8,171 nt of DNA from Betaproteobacteria bacterium (GTDB taxonomy: Bacteria; Pseudomonadota; Gammaproteobacteria; Burkholderiales; Burkholderiaceae_C), in NCBI GenBank assembly GCA_009925955.1, contig RFPX01000052.1:1-8171 (forward strand). Reading direction: 5' to 3'. The notes under the pieces were generated by a model. That model saw only the letters and a list, made by a program, of their open reading frames with translations, searched no databases and had not been told where the DNA came from. Positions within the stretch are counted from its first letter, which is position 1; each line of letters starts with the position of its first letter. Positions 1 through 6,813 of this stretch are shown in pieces. Made by a program: the position numbers and the translations under genes.

Positions 1-8
1 CCCCCCAC

Positions 9-46
9 AACCCCCTCACCCTCCGGTGTAGGGGGTTTGGTTTTTT
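9..46 (+). terminator. Rho-independent terminator facing the plus strand
   Basis: An AACCCCCT arm (9-16) pairs with AGGGGGTT (30-37). Inside it CACC (17-20) pairs with GGTG (25-28) around a CTCC loop, with a single T29 bulge. A run of six T follows at 41-46 after a three-base gap. The T-run lies on the plus-strand side, so the element best terminates a transcript entering from the left edge. No gene in this window reads that way, so a convergent gene probably ends just outside. It may also slow transcripts leaving the M20 gene, which ends at 62, but on that strand no U-tract follows the stem. Confidence 0.72.
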
Positions 47-61
47 ATGGGCCTGGTTGGG

Positions 62-1468
62 CTACCAGCGGACCTTGCCAGAGCCCACGTCCATCACCAT
101 GCGGGTGGCCAGGTACAGGCGGGGAATGATCGAATCGATCATCACGTATTCGTTGTCGTTGCTGTGAGCCCCAAAGCCGCGCAGCCCGAAGCTCTCCAAC
201 ACGCCGCCTTTGGCGCGCAGCGCGGCATAGGCCGCATCGGTACCGCCGCCAGAGGCGCGGTCACGGATGTCCAGTGGCAACCCCACCCCCCTGAAGAGTG
301 ATTGCGCGTGCCGGGCCAGCACCACCGAGGCTGCATTGGGTACGAAGGCGGGGCGGCTGCGAAAGAAGGTCAACTCGATTTGGGTGTCGGGGATCAGCTT
401 GTCCTTGATCGCTTCGCGCAGCGCCTGCTCCATGATGTCCAGGTCGGCATTGGTCAGCGACCGGATGTCGGCGATGGCAGATGCGTGCGCTGGAATCACG
501 TTGCGCACCCCACCACCCTCGATCACCGTCCAGTTGATCTTGAGGTCCTTCTCTTTGTCCCCAAAGTGACGCGTCTTCATGATCTGGTACGCCAGCTCAT
601 AGATCGCGTTGCGACCACCCTCCGGGTTGCCACCGGCGTGTGATGCGCGTCCCGTCACCTTGAGTTCGGCAATGGCAATGCTGCTCGTGGCCAGGCGCAC
701 CATGTCGGTTCGGCCACCCCCACCCTCAAAGGACAGCACCGCATCGTATTGACTGCCCAGCTCGGTCAGCATCGGTCCGGAGCCCGGCGAGCCCAACTCC
801 TCATCGCCGTTGATGAGCACCCCCAACTCTGCAAAGTCATCGTGGCCCAAGCGGGCCAACAGGTCGACGGTGTGCAGGATGAGGGCCACGCCGGCCTTGT
901 CGTCGGCGATGCCCAGTCCGTAAGCCTTGTCGCCCTCCACGCGGAAGGGCTGTTTGGCGCCCATTCCCCGTGGGTAGACCGTGTCCATGTGGGCAATCAG
1001 GAGGATCTTCTTGGAGCCTTTGCCCAACTTGCGCCCATACACCATGGGGCCCAGCTCAGCGCCCTTGAGCATGGGGTGAAAATCGGGTGCCTTGGTCGGG
1101 ATGGTTTTGACGTCCATCCCGAGGGCCTTGAGCCGCGCCGCCACCTCATCCGCCAAGCTGCGCAGGCCTTCCAAGTCCCGGCTGCCGGATTCGATCTCCA
1201 CCAAAGACTTCAGGGTGCCCAGGAAGGCCGCTTGCTGTTGCTCGGCGGTACGCCACACAGCCGATTGACGACCCTCGGTGGTGGCGGTTGATGCAGGGCC
1301 TGATGCTGTTGCCCCCACGGGCCCCGCGGCCTGCGCCGAGAACACCCCCAGGCTCCCAAAAGCCCAACACAGGGCGGCGGCCACCACCCCACTTCTCAGC
1401 GGCCCTCGCCCCCGCGCACGCTTCTGTAACAACGGCTGATCAGCCATGCGGGCCGGTGCAAGGGTCAT
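62..1468 (-). CDS. Exported M20 family metallopeptidase (carboxypeptidase G2/glutamate carboxypeptidase type)
   Basis: This 468-residue protein is a zinc-dependent amidohydrolase/exopeptidase of the M20 family. Visible motifs are H160-x-D162 in IAHMDTVYP, the bridging Asp in GIADDKAG (189-190), the catalytic Glu and metal Glu in NGDEELGS (223-224), an acidic ligand in SFEGGGG (248), and the C-terminal ligand His in FGAHSNDNEY (435). The dimerisation insert is visible around RASHAGGNPEGGRNA (275-288). All expected metal ligands are present. A basic N-terminus followed by a hydrophobic stretch and AQAAG (about 25-48) looks like a signal peptide, so the enzyme probably acts in the periplasm, as carboxypeptidase G2 does when removing C-terminal glutamate. 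The start at 1468 is preferred because a weak GAAAGAG site lies upstream; the next Met (residue 8) has none. The gene starts 12 bases after the amidase stop, so it is probably translationally coupled. The true substrate is unknown; other M20 activities (dipeptidase, aminoacylase) are possible. Confidence 0.92.
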   Translation of the reverse strand: MTLAPARMADQPLLQKRARGRGPLRSGVVAAALCWAFGSLGVFSAQAAGPVGATASGPASTATTEGRQSAVWRTAEQQQAAFLGTLKSLVEIESGSRDLEGLRSLADEVAARLKALGMDVKTIPTKAPDFHPMLKGAELGPMVYGRKLGKGSKKILLIAHMDTVYPRGMGAKQPFRVEGDKAYGLGIADDKAGVALILHTVDLLARLGHDDFAELGVLINGDEELGSPGSGPMLTELGSQYDAVLSFEGGGGRTDMVRLATSSIAIAELKVTGRASHAGGNPEGGRNAIYELAYQIMKTRHFGDKEKDLKINWTVIEGGGVRNVIPAHASAIADIRSLTNADLDIMEQALREAIKDKLIPDTQIELTFFRSRPAFVPNAASVVLARHAQSLFRGVGLPLDIRDRASGGGTDAAYAALRAKGGVLESFGLRGFGAHSNDNEYVMIDSIIPRLYLATRMVMDVGSGKVRW

Positions 1469-1480
1469 AAACGTGCTCTT

Positions 1481-2782
1481 TCAGGGTTGAAGCCACCGCG
1501 ATGCAATGGCCAAAAGCTGGGCATCGCAGCCCCGCCGGCCGATCACCTGGATTCCCAGGGGCAAGCCGTTGGGCGCGGTCAGGCCCGGGATCTGCAAGGC
1601 CGGCAGGTCCAGGGCGGTCGCAGCGGTGCAGAAGATGGGGTCGCCCGTGGCCTGCAAGCCCAGGGGGGCCGGGCCGGGCGCGCTGGCGGTGACCCAGGCA
1701 TCGATCGCTTCGGCCTGCATCCAGGCGTCCACGGCCGACTGCATCGAGGCCAGTTCGCTGCGGGCCGCCATCAGTTCGGCATCGGAGGTCTCGCGGCCGC
1801 GTTCAATCTGACCCCTCAGCGAAGCGGAAAGCTGCGCGGCACCGGTTGCGTATTCGTGAGCAAAGTGCCGCGCAATCTCCGCCTCCATGATCAAGCGGTG
1901 CAGGTCCACCAAGGCCTGCATGCCACAGGGAAGGTCGGCCGTGCTTTCTGCTGCACCCCACGCGCGGGCGCGGCTCAGCAGCAAGGCCTCGCAGCCCGGT
2001 TCCAGCCGCTCTCGCAAAGGACCTGGCATCCAAACCAGCCGCGGCGCAGTGGCCGCAGGGTCCGTTGTTGCAGCGCCATCGTGGGCCGTGTGCCCTTGGG
2101 CGGGCGGCGCAGGGTCTGACAACACCCGCCACAGCAGCGCCACGTCGGAGACTTCACGTGCAAACAGCCCCACGGTATCGAAGCTGGGCGACTGCACCAA
2201 CACGCCGGTGCGGTCGATGCTGGCACGCGTGGGCTTGAAGCTGACCACGCCACAGAACGCACCTGGCCGGATGGTGGATCCGTTGGTCTGTGAGCCAATG
2301 GCCAGGGGCACCATGCCGCAGGCCACGGCCGCGGCCGAGCCGCTGGACGAGCCGCCCGGGGTGTGGGTCAGGCGGTGCGGGTTGCGTGTCTTGCCGGGCG
2401 CGTAGGTGGCCAATTCGGTGGTCACCGTCTTGCCCATGATCACCGCGCCGGCCTGCTTCAGCCGCGTGACCAGGGCTGCATCCTGCGTCGGCCGCCGACC
2501 GGCATGCAGCACGGTGCCGTTTTCCGTGGGCATCTCGGCGGTGTCGATGATGTCCTTCAGGCCGACGGCCACGCCCATCAAGGGCGCGCGTTCACCGGCC
2601 TGGCGCCGCGCATCGCAGGCCTGCGCCTGCGCCAGGGCTGCGGCCTCATCCAGGTGCGCCCAGGCCTGCACCTGGGGCTCCAGCGCCTGCACACCGTCCA
2701 GCAGGCTCGCCACATGAGCCCGCGCGCTCAGCGCGCCGAGGTCCATCTGCCGAAGGACCTCAGCCGCGCTGTCAGCCGTCAC
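1481..2782 (-). CDS. Amidase-signature family hydrolase
   Basis: The protein belongs to the amidase signature (GatA/FAAH-like) family of Ser-cisSer-Lys hydrolases that cleave C-N amide bonds. Numbering from the longer 441-residue frame, the catalytic Lys is K84 in VGLKDIIDTAEMPT. The Gly/Ser-rich loop GGSSSGSAAAVA is at 151-162 (cis-Ser about S153) and the nucleophile is about S177 in GSQTNGSTIRP. The 24-residue gap between the two serines matches the family. No signal peptide is seen, so it is probably cytoplasmic. Two GTG starts compete: 2806 (441 residues), and 2782 (433 residues), which overlaps the dctM stop as GTGA. I prefer 2782 because the dctQ/dctM junction uses exactly the same overlap. 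The protein lacks GatB/GatC partners here and its C-terminal half is divergent, so it is a stand-alone catabolic amidase rather than the tRNA amidotransferase subunit. The substrate is not recognisable; the TRAP operon suggests a transported amide or N-acyl compound. Confidence 0.9.
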   Translation of the reverse strand: MTADSAAEVLRQMDLGALSARAHVASLLDGVQALEPQVQAWAHLDEAAALAQAQACDARRQAGERAPLMGVAVGLKDIIDTAEMPTENGTVLHAGRRPTQDAALVTRLKQAGAVIMGKTVTTELATYAPGKTRNPHRLTHTPGGSSSGSAAAVACGMVPLAIGSQTNGSTIRPGAFCGVVSFKPTRASIDRTGVLVQSPSFDTVGLFAREVSDVALLWRVLSDPAPPAQGHTAHDGAATTDPAATAPRLVWMPGPLRERLEPGCEALLLSRARAWGAAESTADLPCGMQALVDLHRLIMEAEIARHFAHEYATGAAQLSASLRGQIERGRETSDAELMAARSELASMQSAVDAWMQAEAIDAWVTASAPGPAPLGLQATGDPIFCTAATALDLPALQIPGLTAPNGLPLGIQVIGRRGCDAQLLAIASRWLQP

Positions 2783-4914
2783 CGGTAGAGCACCTGCGGC
2801 AGCCACATCCCGATCTCAGGGAAGATGTACAGCAGCACGATGGCCAAGACCTGAATGCCCATGAAGGGGAGCATGCCAGCAAAGATCTGGTTGAGCGTCA
2901 CATGCGGTGGGCTCACGCCCTTGAGGTAGAACGCGGCCATGGCCACCGGCGGCGACAAGAAGGCCGTTTGCAGGTTCAGCGCCACCAGCAGGCCGAAGAA
3001 CAGCGGATCCACGCCGAAGTCGTCGAGCAGCGGAATGAAGATGGGCATGAAGATCACGATGATCTCGGTCCACTCCAGCGGCCATCCCAGGATGAAGATG
3101 ATCACCTGGCTGAGGATCAGGAACTCGGTCTTGGACAGGTTCATCGACAGAACCCACTTCTCCACCAGTTCCTGGCCGCCCAGGAGGGCGAAGGCCGCCG
3201 AGAAGATCGCGCTGCCCACGAACAGCCAGCACACCATGGCGCTGGTCTTGGCCGTGAGAAACACCGACTCCTTGACCACCGACAGCGTGAGCTGCTTATA
3301 GGCGGCCGCCAGCACGAAGCCGCCGAAGGCCCCCACAGCCGCCGCTTCGGTGGGCGTGGCCAAGCCGAAGACGATCGAGCCCAACACCGCCAGGATCAGC
3401 ACCACCAGCGGGAAGAAGCTCGACAGCAGCATCTTGAACACCTCCAGGCGCTGGAAGCTCATGATGCCGTAGAAGGCCACCAAGGCCACCACACCAATGC
3501 CCAGGCCTATCCAGAAGCCCGTGCTGGCGGGGCGGCGCTCAGGCTCAGGGGCCGGGGAGGCGGCAACCCCACCCGCTGCGCCGCCCGATGTGGGTGCGGC
3601 CACCGCACCCGGGGGCTCTTGTACGCCGCCGGAACCGGGAGGCTCTTTGACGCCCACAGCAGCCCCTGGCGGCTCTTGCACACCGCCGCCGGCACCGGGA
3701 GGCTCCTGCACCCCGCCACGTGCGCCCGGGGGCTCCTGCAAGCCACCCGCCGAGGCGCCCGGAGGCTCCTGCAGACCACCACCACTGGAGGGGGGCTCCT
3801 GCAAACCGCTGCGCGCGGCTGGCGGCTCGGCCAAGCCACCAGCACCCGGGGGCTCCTGCACACCACCGGATGCGGGCGGCTCAGCCAGGCCGCCGCTCGA
3901 ACCGGAAGGGGACTCCAGGCTCATCATCCCACCGCTGGACTCCATGGCAGCGGGCATGTCCTCGGGCTCCAGCGGTGCCGTGGCCACGCGCCAAGACATG
4001 AAGGCGACCAATACGAACACGATGGCCGGCAAGAGCGTGATGAACAACTCTTTGAGGATGTAGCCCGTGGGCACGTTCACATTGCGCGCACCCTTGAGCG
4101 ATTTCAGCAGCGCCGGCAGGGCACGGTTGGACACCGCATCGGAGATTTGCTGCGTCAGAGCCGGCAGCGGAATGAAGCGGGCCTGCTCAGACAAGGGCGG
4201 CGCCAACTCGGGCTTGAGCTTGGCCACGATGATCACGTACAAGATGTACAGGCCCGCCAGCATGATGCCGGGGAAAAACGCGCCGGCATACAACTGCACC
4301 ACCGACACGCCAGCGGTGGCGCCGTAGACGATCAGCAGCACCGAAGGCGGAATCAGGATGCCCAGGCAACCGCCGGCCGTGATGGCGCCGGCGGACAAAC
4401 GCACGTCATAGCCACCCTTGAGCATTTGTGGCAAGGCCAGCAAGCCCATGAGGGTGACCACCGCGCCCACGATGCCGGTTGCGGTGGCGAACACCGCGCA
4501 GGTGAACAGCGTGGCCACGGCCAGCGAGCCGGGGACGCGCGCCAACGACAGGTGCAGCGAACGGAAGAGCTTCTCAATCAGGTTGGCCCGCTCCACGAGG
4601 TAGCCCATGAAGACGAACAGCGGGATGGAGATGAGCACATCGTTGCTCATCACCTTGAAGGCCGACTGCACCATCAGGTCCAGCGTCTTGGTCGTGTTCT
4701 CCTCGTAGGCCAGCCACGTGAAGATCATGCCCATGCCCATGAGGGTGAAGGCGGTGGGGAAGCCCATCATGATGGCCACCACCACGAGGGCCAGCATCAT
4801 GAGGCCCAAGTGCCCGTTGGTGATCTTGTCGGCTGACAACAGCATCACCGCGGTGCCCGCGATGATCAGGCCCATGATGGTCAGGCCAAACCACAGTTCT
4901 CTTTTGATCTTCAC
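2779..4914 (-). CDS. dctM: TRAP transporter large permease (DctM/FcbT3 family) with a repeat-bearing insertion
   Basis: This is the ion-coupled transmembrane channel subunit of a TRAP transporter in the inner membrane, working with DctQ and the binding protein DctP. Family signatures include GGCLGILIPPSVLLIVYG (181-198), GLATPTEAAAVGAFGG (517-532) and LNLQTAFLSPPVAMAAF (646-662). Many hydrophobic segments run from residue 8 to about 700. The start is a GTG at 4914 whose GTGA overlaps the dctQ stop; the longer open frame to 5067 adds only non-hydrophobic sequence read out of frame from dctQ. At 711 residues it is far longer than a typical DctM of about 430. The excess lies between hydrophobic segments at about 289-308 and 466-487: a Gly/Pro/Glu-rich region (about 317-463) with ten E-P-P units. 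A further membrane segment (about 497-518) leads into the ATPTEAAAV motif, so the insertion probably brings extra helices. The reading frame stays open and family motifs resume intact, so the gene looks functional. Substrate unknown. Confidence 0.93.
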   Translation of the reverse strand: MKIKRELWFGLTIMGLIIAGTAVMLLSADKITNGHLGLMMLALVVVAIMMGFPTAFTLMGMGMIFTWLAYEENTTKTLDLMVQSAFKVMSNDVLISIPLFVFMGYLVERANLIEKLFRSLHLSLARVPGSLAVATLFTCAVFATATGIVGAVVTLMGLLALPQMLKGGYDVRLSAGAITAGGCLGILIPPSVLLIVYGATAGVSVVQLYAGAFFPGIMLAGLYILYVIIVAKLKPELAPPLSEQARFIPLPALTQQISDAVSNRALPALLKSLKGARNVNVPTGYILKELFITLLPAIVFVLVAFMSWRVATAPLEPEDMPAAMESSGGMMSLESPSGSSGGLAEPPASGGVQEPPGAGGLAEPPAARSGLQEPPSSGGGLQEPPGASAGGLQEPPGARGGVQEPPGAGGGVQEPPGAAVGVKEPPGSGGVQEPPGAVAAPTSGGAAGGVAASPAPEPERRPASTGFWIGLGIGVVALVAFYGIMSFQRLEVFKMLLSSFFPLVVLILAVLGSIVFGLATPTEAAAVGAFGGFVLAAAYKQLTLSVVKESVFLTAKTSAMVCWLFVGSAIFSAAFALLGGQELVEKWVLSMNLSKTEFLILSQVIIFILGWPLEWTEIIVIFMPIFIPLLDDFGVDPLFFGLLVALNLQTAFLSPPVAMAAFYLKGVSPPHVTLNQIFAGMLPFMGIQVLAIVLLYIFPEIGMWLPQVLYR
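3595..3894 (-). repeat. In-frame ~30-bp minisatellite coding ten Glu-Pro-Pro repeats in DctM
   Basis: Residues 341-440 of DctM contain ten E-P-P cores beginning at residues 345, 354, 363, 373, 383, 394, 404, 414, 424 and 433, spaced 9-11 residues apart. The consensus unit is GG(L/V)QEPPGAxG. In DNA the plus strand shows recurring GGGGGCTCCTGCA-like words about every 27-33 bases. Units differ by base changes and by whole-codon length changes, and the frame is kept throughout. This is typical of an expanding and contracting coding minisatellite with a disordered, proline-rich product. No unique spacers separate the units, so it is not a CRISPR array. Confidence 0.88.
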
Positions 4915-5543
4915 TTGTGCGCTCCCGTGGTCGAACCCTGGGGTGCCACATACTGGTCCAAAGCGGCGATGTCCTCGTCCTTGACCGACACCATCTTCTT
5001 GAGCTTGTCGATGTCGACCTCTTCCACATCCTGTTCGCGCGAGGGCCATTCGCCGTTTTGCAGGCACTGGATGCAGCGCACGATTTCCACAAAGCCCTGC
5101 AGCAGCAGCATGAAACCGGAAATCGGAATCACGAACTTGAAGGGATACAGCGGCAGCGGTGTGGCCGAGAAGGTCTTCTCGCGGATGGCCAGGGCCTCGT
5201 TGGCATAGGTCCAGCCGGCGTAGGTCAGGGCCACCACCCCGGGCAAGAAGAAGATGATGTAGAGCACCAAATCGATCGTGGCCTGGGTGCGGGGCTCGAA
5301 GAAGCCATACAACACGTCCCCGCGCACGTGGCCGTTCTTGCTCAGCGTGTAGGCGCCGGCCATCATGAACAGCGTGCCGTACAGCATGATCTGCGCGTTC
5401 AGGTTCCAGTCGTGCGGTGCGTTGAGCACATAGCGGCTGAACACCTCGTAGGTGATCAGGAAGGTCAGGATGACGATGGTCCAGGCAAAGAATTGCCCGA
5501 GCCAGGTGGACATTCGGTCCACCGCCAACAGGAGGTTTTTCAT
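4911..5543 (-). CDS. dctQ: TRAP transporter small permease (DctQ/FcbT2 family)
   Basis: The protein has 210 residues and four predicted membrane helices at about 18-36, 50-67, 88-110 and 131-153. This is the standard DctQ fold, which packs against DctM in the inner membrane. The conserved family stretch YEVFSRYVLNAPHDWN (28-43), followed by YTLSKNGHVRGDVLY (65-79), is clear. A charged C-terminal tail of about 46 residues (GEWPSREQDVEEVDIDKL onward) is longer than in minimal DctQ proteins and probably lies in the cytoplasm. The stop codon overlaps the dctM GTG start by four bases, indicating translational coupling. The ATG at 5543 has only a poor ribosome-binding site. A second Met at residue 11 has a GGTGGA upstream, so a 10-residue shorter start is possible. 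The gene lies 139 bases after dctP, across a terminator hairpin, which suggests lower expression than dctP. Confidence 0.92.
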   Translation of the reverse strand: MKNLLLAVDRMSTWLGQFFAWTIVILTFLITYEVFSRYVLNAPHDWNLNAQIMLYGTLFMMAGAYTLSKNGHVRGDVLYGFFEPRTQATIDLVLYIIFFLPGVVALTYAGWTYANEALAIREKTFSATPLPLYPFKFVIPISGFMLLLQGFVEIVRCIQCLQNGEWPSREQDVEEVDIDKLKKMVSVKDEDIAALDQYVAPQGSTTGAHK

Positions 5544-5587
5544 GGTTTCAAGGGATCGTCAGACCGCGGGGCTGAAGGGAATCGGCC

Positions 5588-5615
5588 TGCACGGTATAAC
5601 GCGGACAGACGTGCA
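5588..5615. repeat. Inverted repeat TGCACG...CGTGCA in the dctP-dctQ spacer
   Basis: TGCACG (5588-5593) and CGTGCA (5610-5615) form a perfect 6-base inverted repeat with 16 bases between, located 45-72 bases upstream of dctQ. The interval contains a TATAAC/GTTATA word. It could be an operator or leader hairpin helping independent expression of dctQ after the terminator. No correctly spaced sigma70 -35/-10 pair was found, so the call is tentative. Nothing else was recognised in the spacer 5544-5682. Confidence 0.25.
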
Positions 5616-5634
5616 AGGGGCCCTCATTATGCAA

Positions 5635-5663
5635 AAAGGCCACCGGCAACGCCGGTGGCCTTT
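5635..5663 (-). terminator. Intra-operon terminator/attenuator between dctP and dctQ
   Basis: AAAGGCCACCGGC (5635-5647) is perfectly complementary to GCCGGTGGCCTTT (5651-5663), giving a 13-bp stem with a 3-base AAC loop. Read on the minus strand, the stem ends in a run of five U (5637-5633), which makes a strong intrinsic terminator about 20 bases after the dctP stop. It is nearly symmetrical and could also act on plus-strand transcripts. Since dctQM and the hydrolases follow in the same direction, it probably lets only part of the transcripts through, keeping the binding protein in excess over the membrane subunits. Similar stem-loops after binding-protein genes are common in binding-protein-dependent transporters. 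Confidence 0.85.
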
Positions 5664-5682
5664 CTGAAGCCGAGTGGCGAGA

Positions 5683-6813
5683 TCAGCCTCGACGGCGGAA
5701 GTAGTGGTTCCAGGCCATCTTGAAATCGACCAGGTAGTCGTTCTGCCAAGCGCCTGCACGCTCAGCGAAGGCCCGCTGGCTGTCCAGGATCTTCTTGAAC
5801 ATGGCGTTTTCGCCACCCTTCTTTTCCATGATCTTGTCCCACGAAGCCAACTGGGCGCGCAGCACGGCGTCCGGGGTCTTGTAGAACCGCACACCTTGCT
5901 TCTTGAGCTCGATGTAGTCCTGCGAGTTGCGCTGGATGGCCTTCCAGGACATGTCGGCGCTGGCGGCCTGCACCGCGTAGTCGATGATCGACTTCAGCTC
6001 GGGGGCCAGGCCGTCGTACTTGCCCTTGTTGAAGAGGATTTCGAACTGCTCGGTGCTCTGGTGGAAGCTTTGCAGCATGCAGTTCTTGACCACGTCGGGG
6101 AAGCCCAACAGGCGGTCAGAGGTGGCGTTGTTGAACTCGGCGCCATCGATCAGGCCACGGTCCAGCGCGGGAACGATTTCGCCACCGGGCAGGGGGTTCA
6201 CAGCAGCGCCCATGTCGGTGTACATGTCCACGGCCAGGCCCACGGTGCGGAACTTGGTGCCCTTGATGTCGTCCACCTTGGCGATGGGCTTCTTGAACCA
6301 GCCGAAGGGCTGGGTGGGCATCGGGCCGTACAGGAAGGACACGACCTCCAGGTTCAGGGACTTGTAGATTTCGTCCAGCAGGGCCTTGCCGCCGCCGTAG
6401 TAGTGCCAAGACAGCAGCATGTTGGGGTCCATGCCGAAGCCCGGGCCCGAACCCCACAGGGCCAGCGCCGAGTTCTTGCCGTAGTGGTAGGCCACCACGC
6501 CATGGCCGCCGTCCAGCGTGCCCTTGGCCACGCCTTCAAGCAACTGGAAGGCGGGCACAACCGAGCCGGAGGGCAGCACTTCGATGCGCAGCCGGTTGCC
6601 GGCCATGTCGTTGATCTTCTTGGCGAAGTCGTTGGCGTACTCGTGGAAGATGTCCTTGGCCGGCCAGGTGCTTTGGAACCGCAAGCTGACGGTCTGGGCG
6701 TTGGACACCATCGGCGCGGCCAGCGCGCCGGCGGCCACGGTGCCGGTCGCAGCCTTGGCCAGGAAGCGGCGGCGCTCCGCCGGCTGGCGGGTCTTCGTAG
6801 TCTTGTCGGTCAT
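5683..6813 (-). CDS. dctP: TRAP transporter substrate-binding protein (DctP family, FcbT1/TakP-like), Tat-exported
   Basis: This 376-residue periplasmic solute-binding protein delivers an organic anion to DctQM. The N-terminus has a twin-arginine motif RRRFLAK (14-20), a moderately hydrophobic stretch, and a likely cleavage site after SNA (37-39), so the folded protein is probably exported by Tat. The mature domain starts VSLRFQSTWPAKDIFHEYA. Family features are the conserved Arg of KFRTVG (R189), which in TRAP binding proteins contacts the substrate carboxylate, and LPGGEIVPALDRGLIDGAEF (208-227), where E226 and an aromatic F227 occupy the place of the Glu-Trp ligands of TakP. The WHYYGGG stretch (136-142) also fits the mannitol/chloroaromatic/alpha-keto acid branch. 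A good AGGAG site (6821-6825) lies seven bases before the ATG. It is first in the operon and is followed by a terminator. The ligand is probably a monocarboxylate such as a keto, hydroxy or aromatic acid, but this is inference. Confidence 0.94.
   Translation of the reverse strand: MTDKTTKTRQPAERRRFLAKAATGTVAAGALAAPMVSNAQTVSLRFQSTWPAKDIFHEYANDFAKKINDMAGNRLRIEVLPSGSVVPAFQLLEGVAKGTLDGGHGVVAYHYGKNSALALWGSGPGFGMDPNMLLSWHYYGGGKALLDEIYKSLNLEVVSFLYGPMPTQPFGWFKKPIAKVDDIKGTKFRTVGLAVDMYTDMGAAVNPLPGGEIVPALDRGLIDGAEFNNATSDRLLGFPDVVKNCMLQSFHQSTEQFEILFNKGKYDGLAPELKSIIDYAVQAASADMSWKAIQRNSQDYIELKKQGVRFYKTPDAVLRAQLASWDKIMEKKGGENAMFKKILDSQRAFAERAGAWQNDYLVDFKMAWNHYFRRRG

Noticed and set aside
3595..3894. Possible CRISPR array because of regular ~30-bp repeats
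   Set aside because: Units are contiguous, in frame, variable in sequence and have no unique spacers; no cas genes are present.
3497..4063. Plus-strand frame with repeated PGGSC-PP units that looks like a cysteine-rich repeat protein
   Set aside because: It is the antisense reading of the DctM Glu-Pro-Pro minisatellite; the repeats are explained by the sense frame.
2902..4836. A 644-residue plus-strand open frame opposite dctM
   Set aside because: It is rich in His, Gln, Glu and Arg with no recognisable domain, the usual artefact antisense to a GC-rich membrane-protein gene; the minus strand carries clear DctM motifs.
4915..5067. N-terminal extension of DctM to an ATG at 5067
   Set aside because: The extra 51 residues are Arg/Gly-rich, out-of-frame dctQ sequence and no DctM has such a leader; the GTG at 4914 fits the family start and the overlap.
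5544..5634. A sigma70 promoter for dctQ using TTGCAC and TTATAC
   Set aside because: The two words are only about 11 bases apart, too close for a -35/-10 pair.
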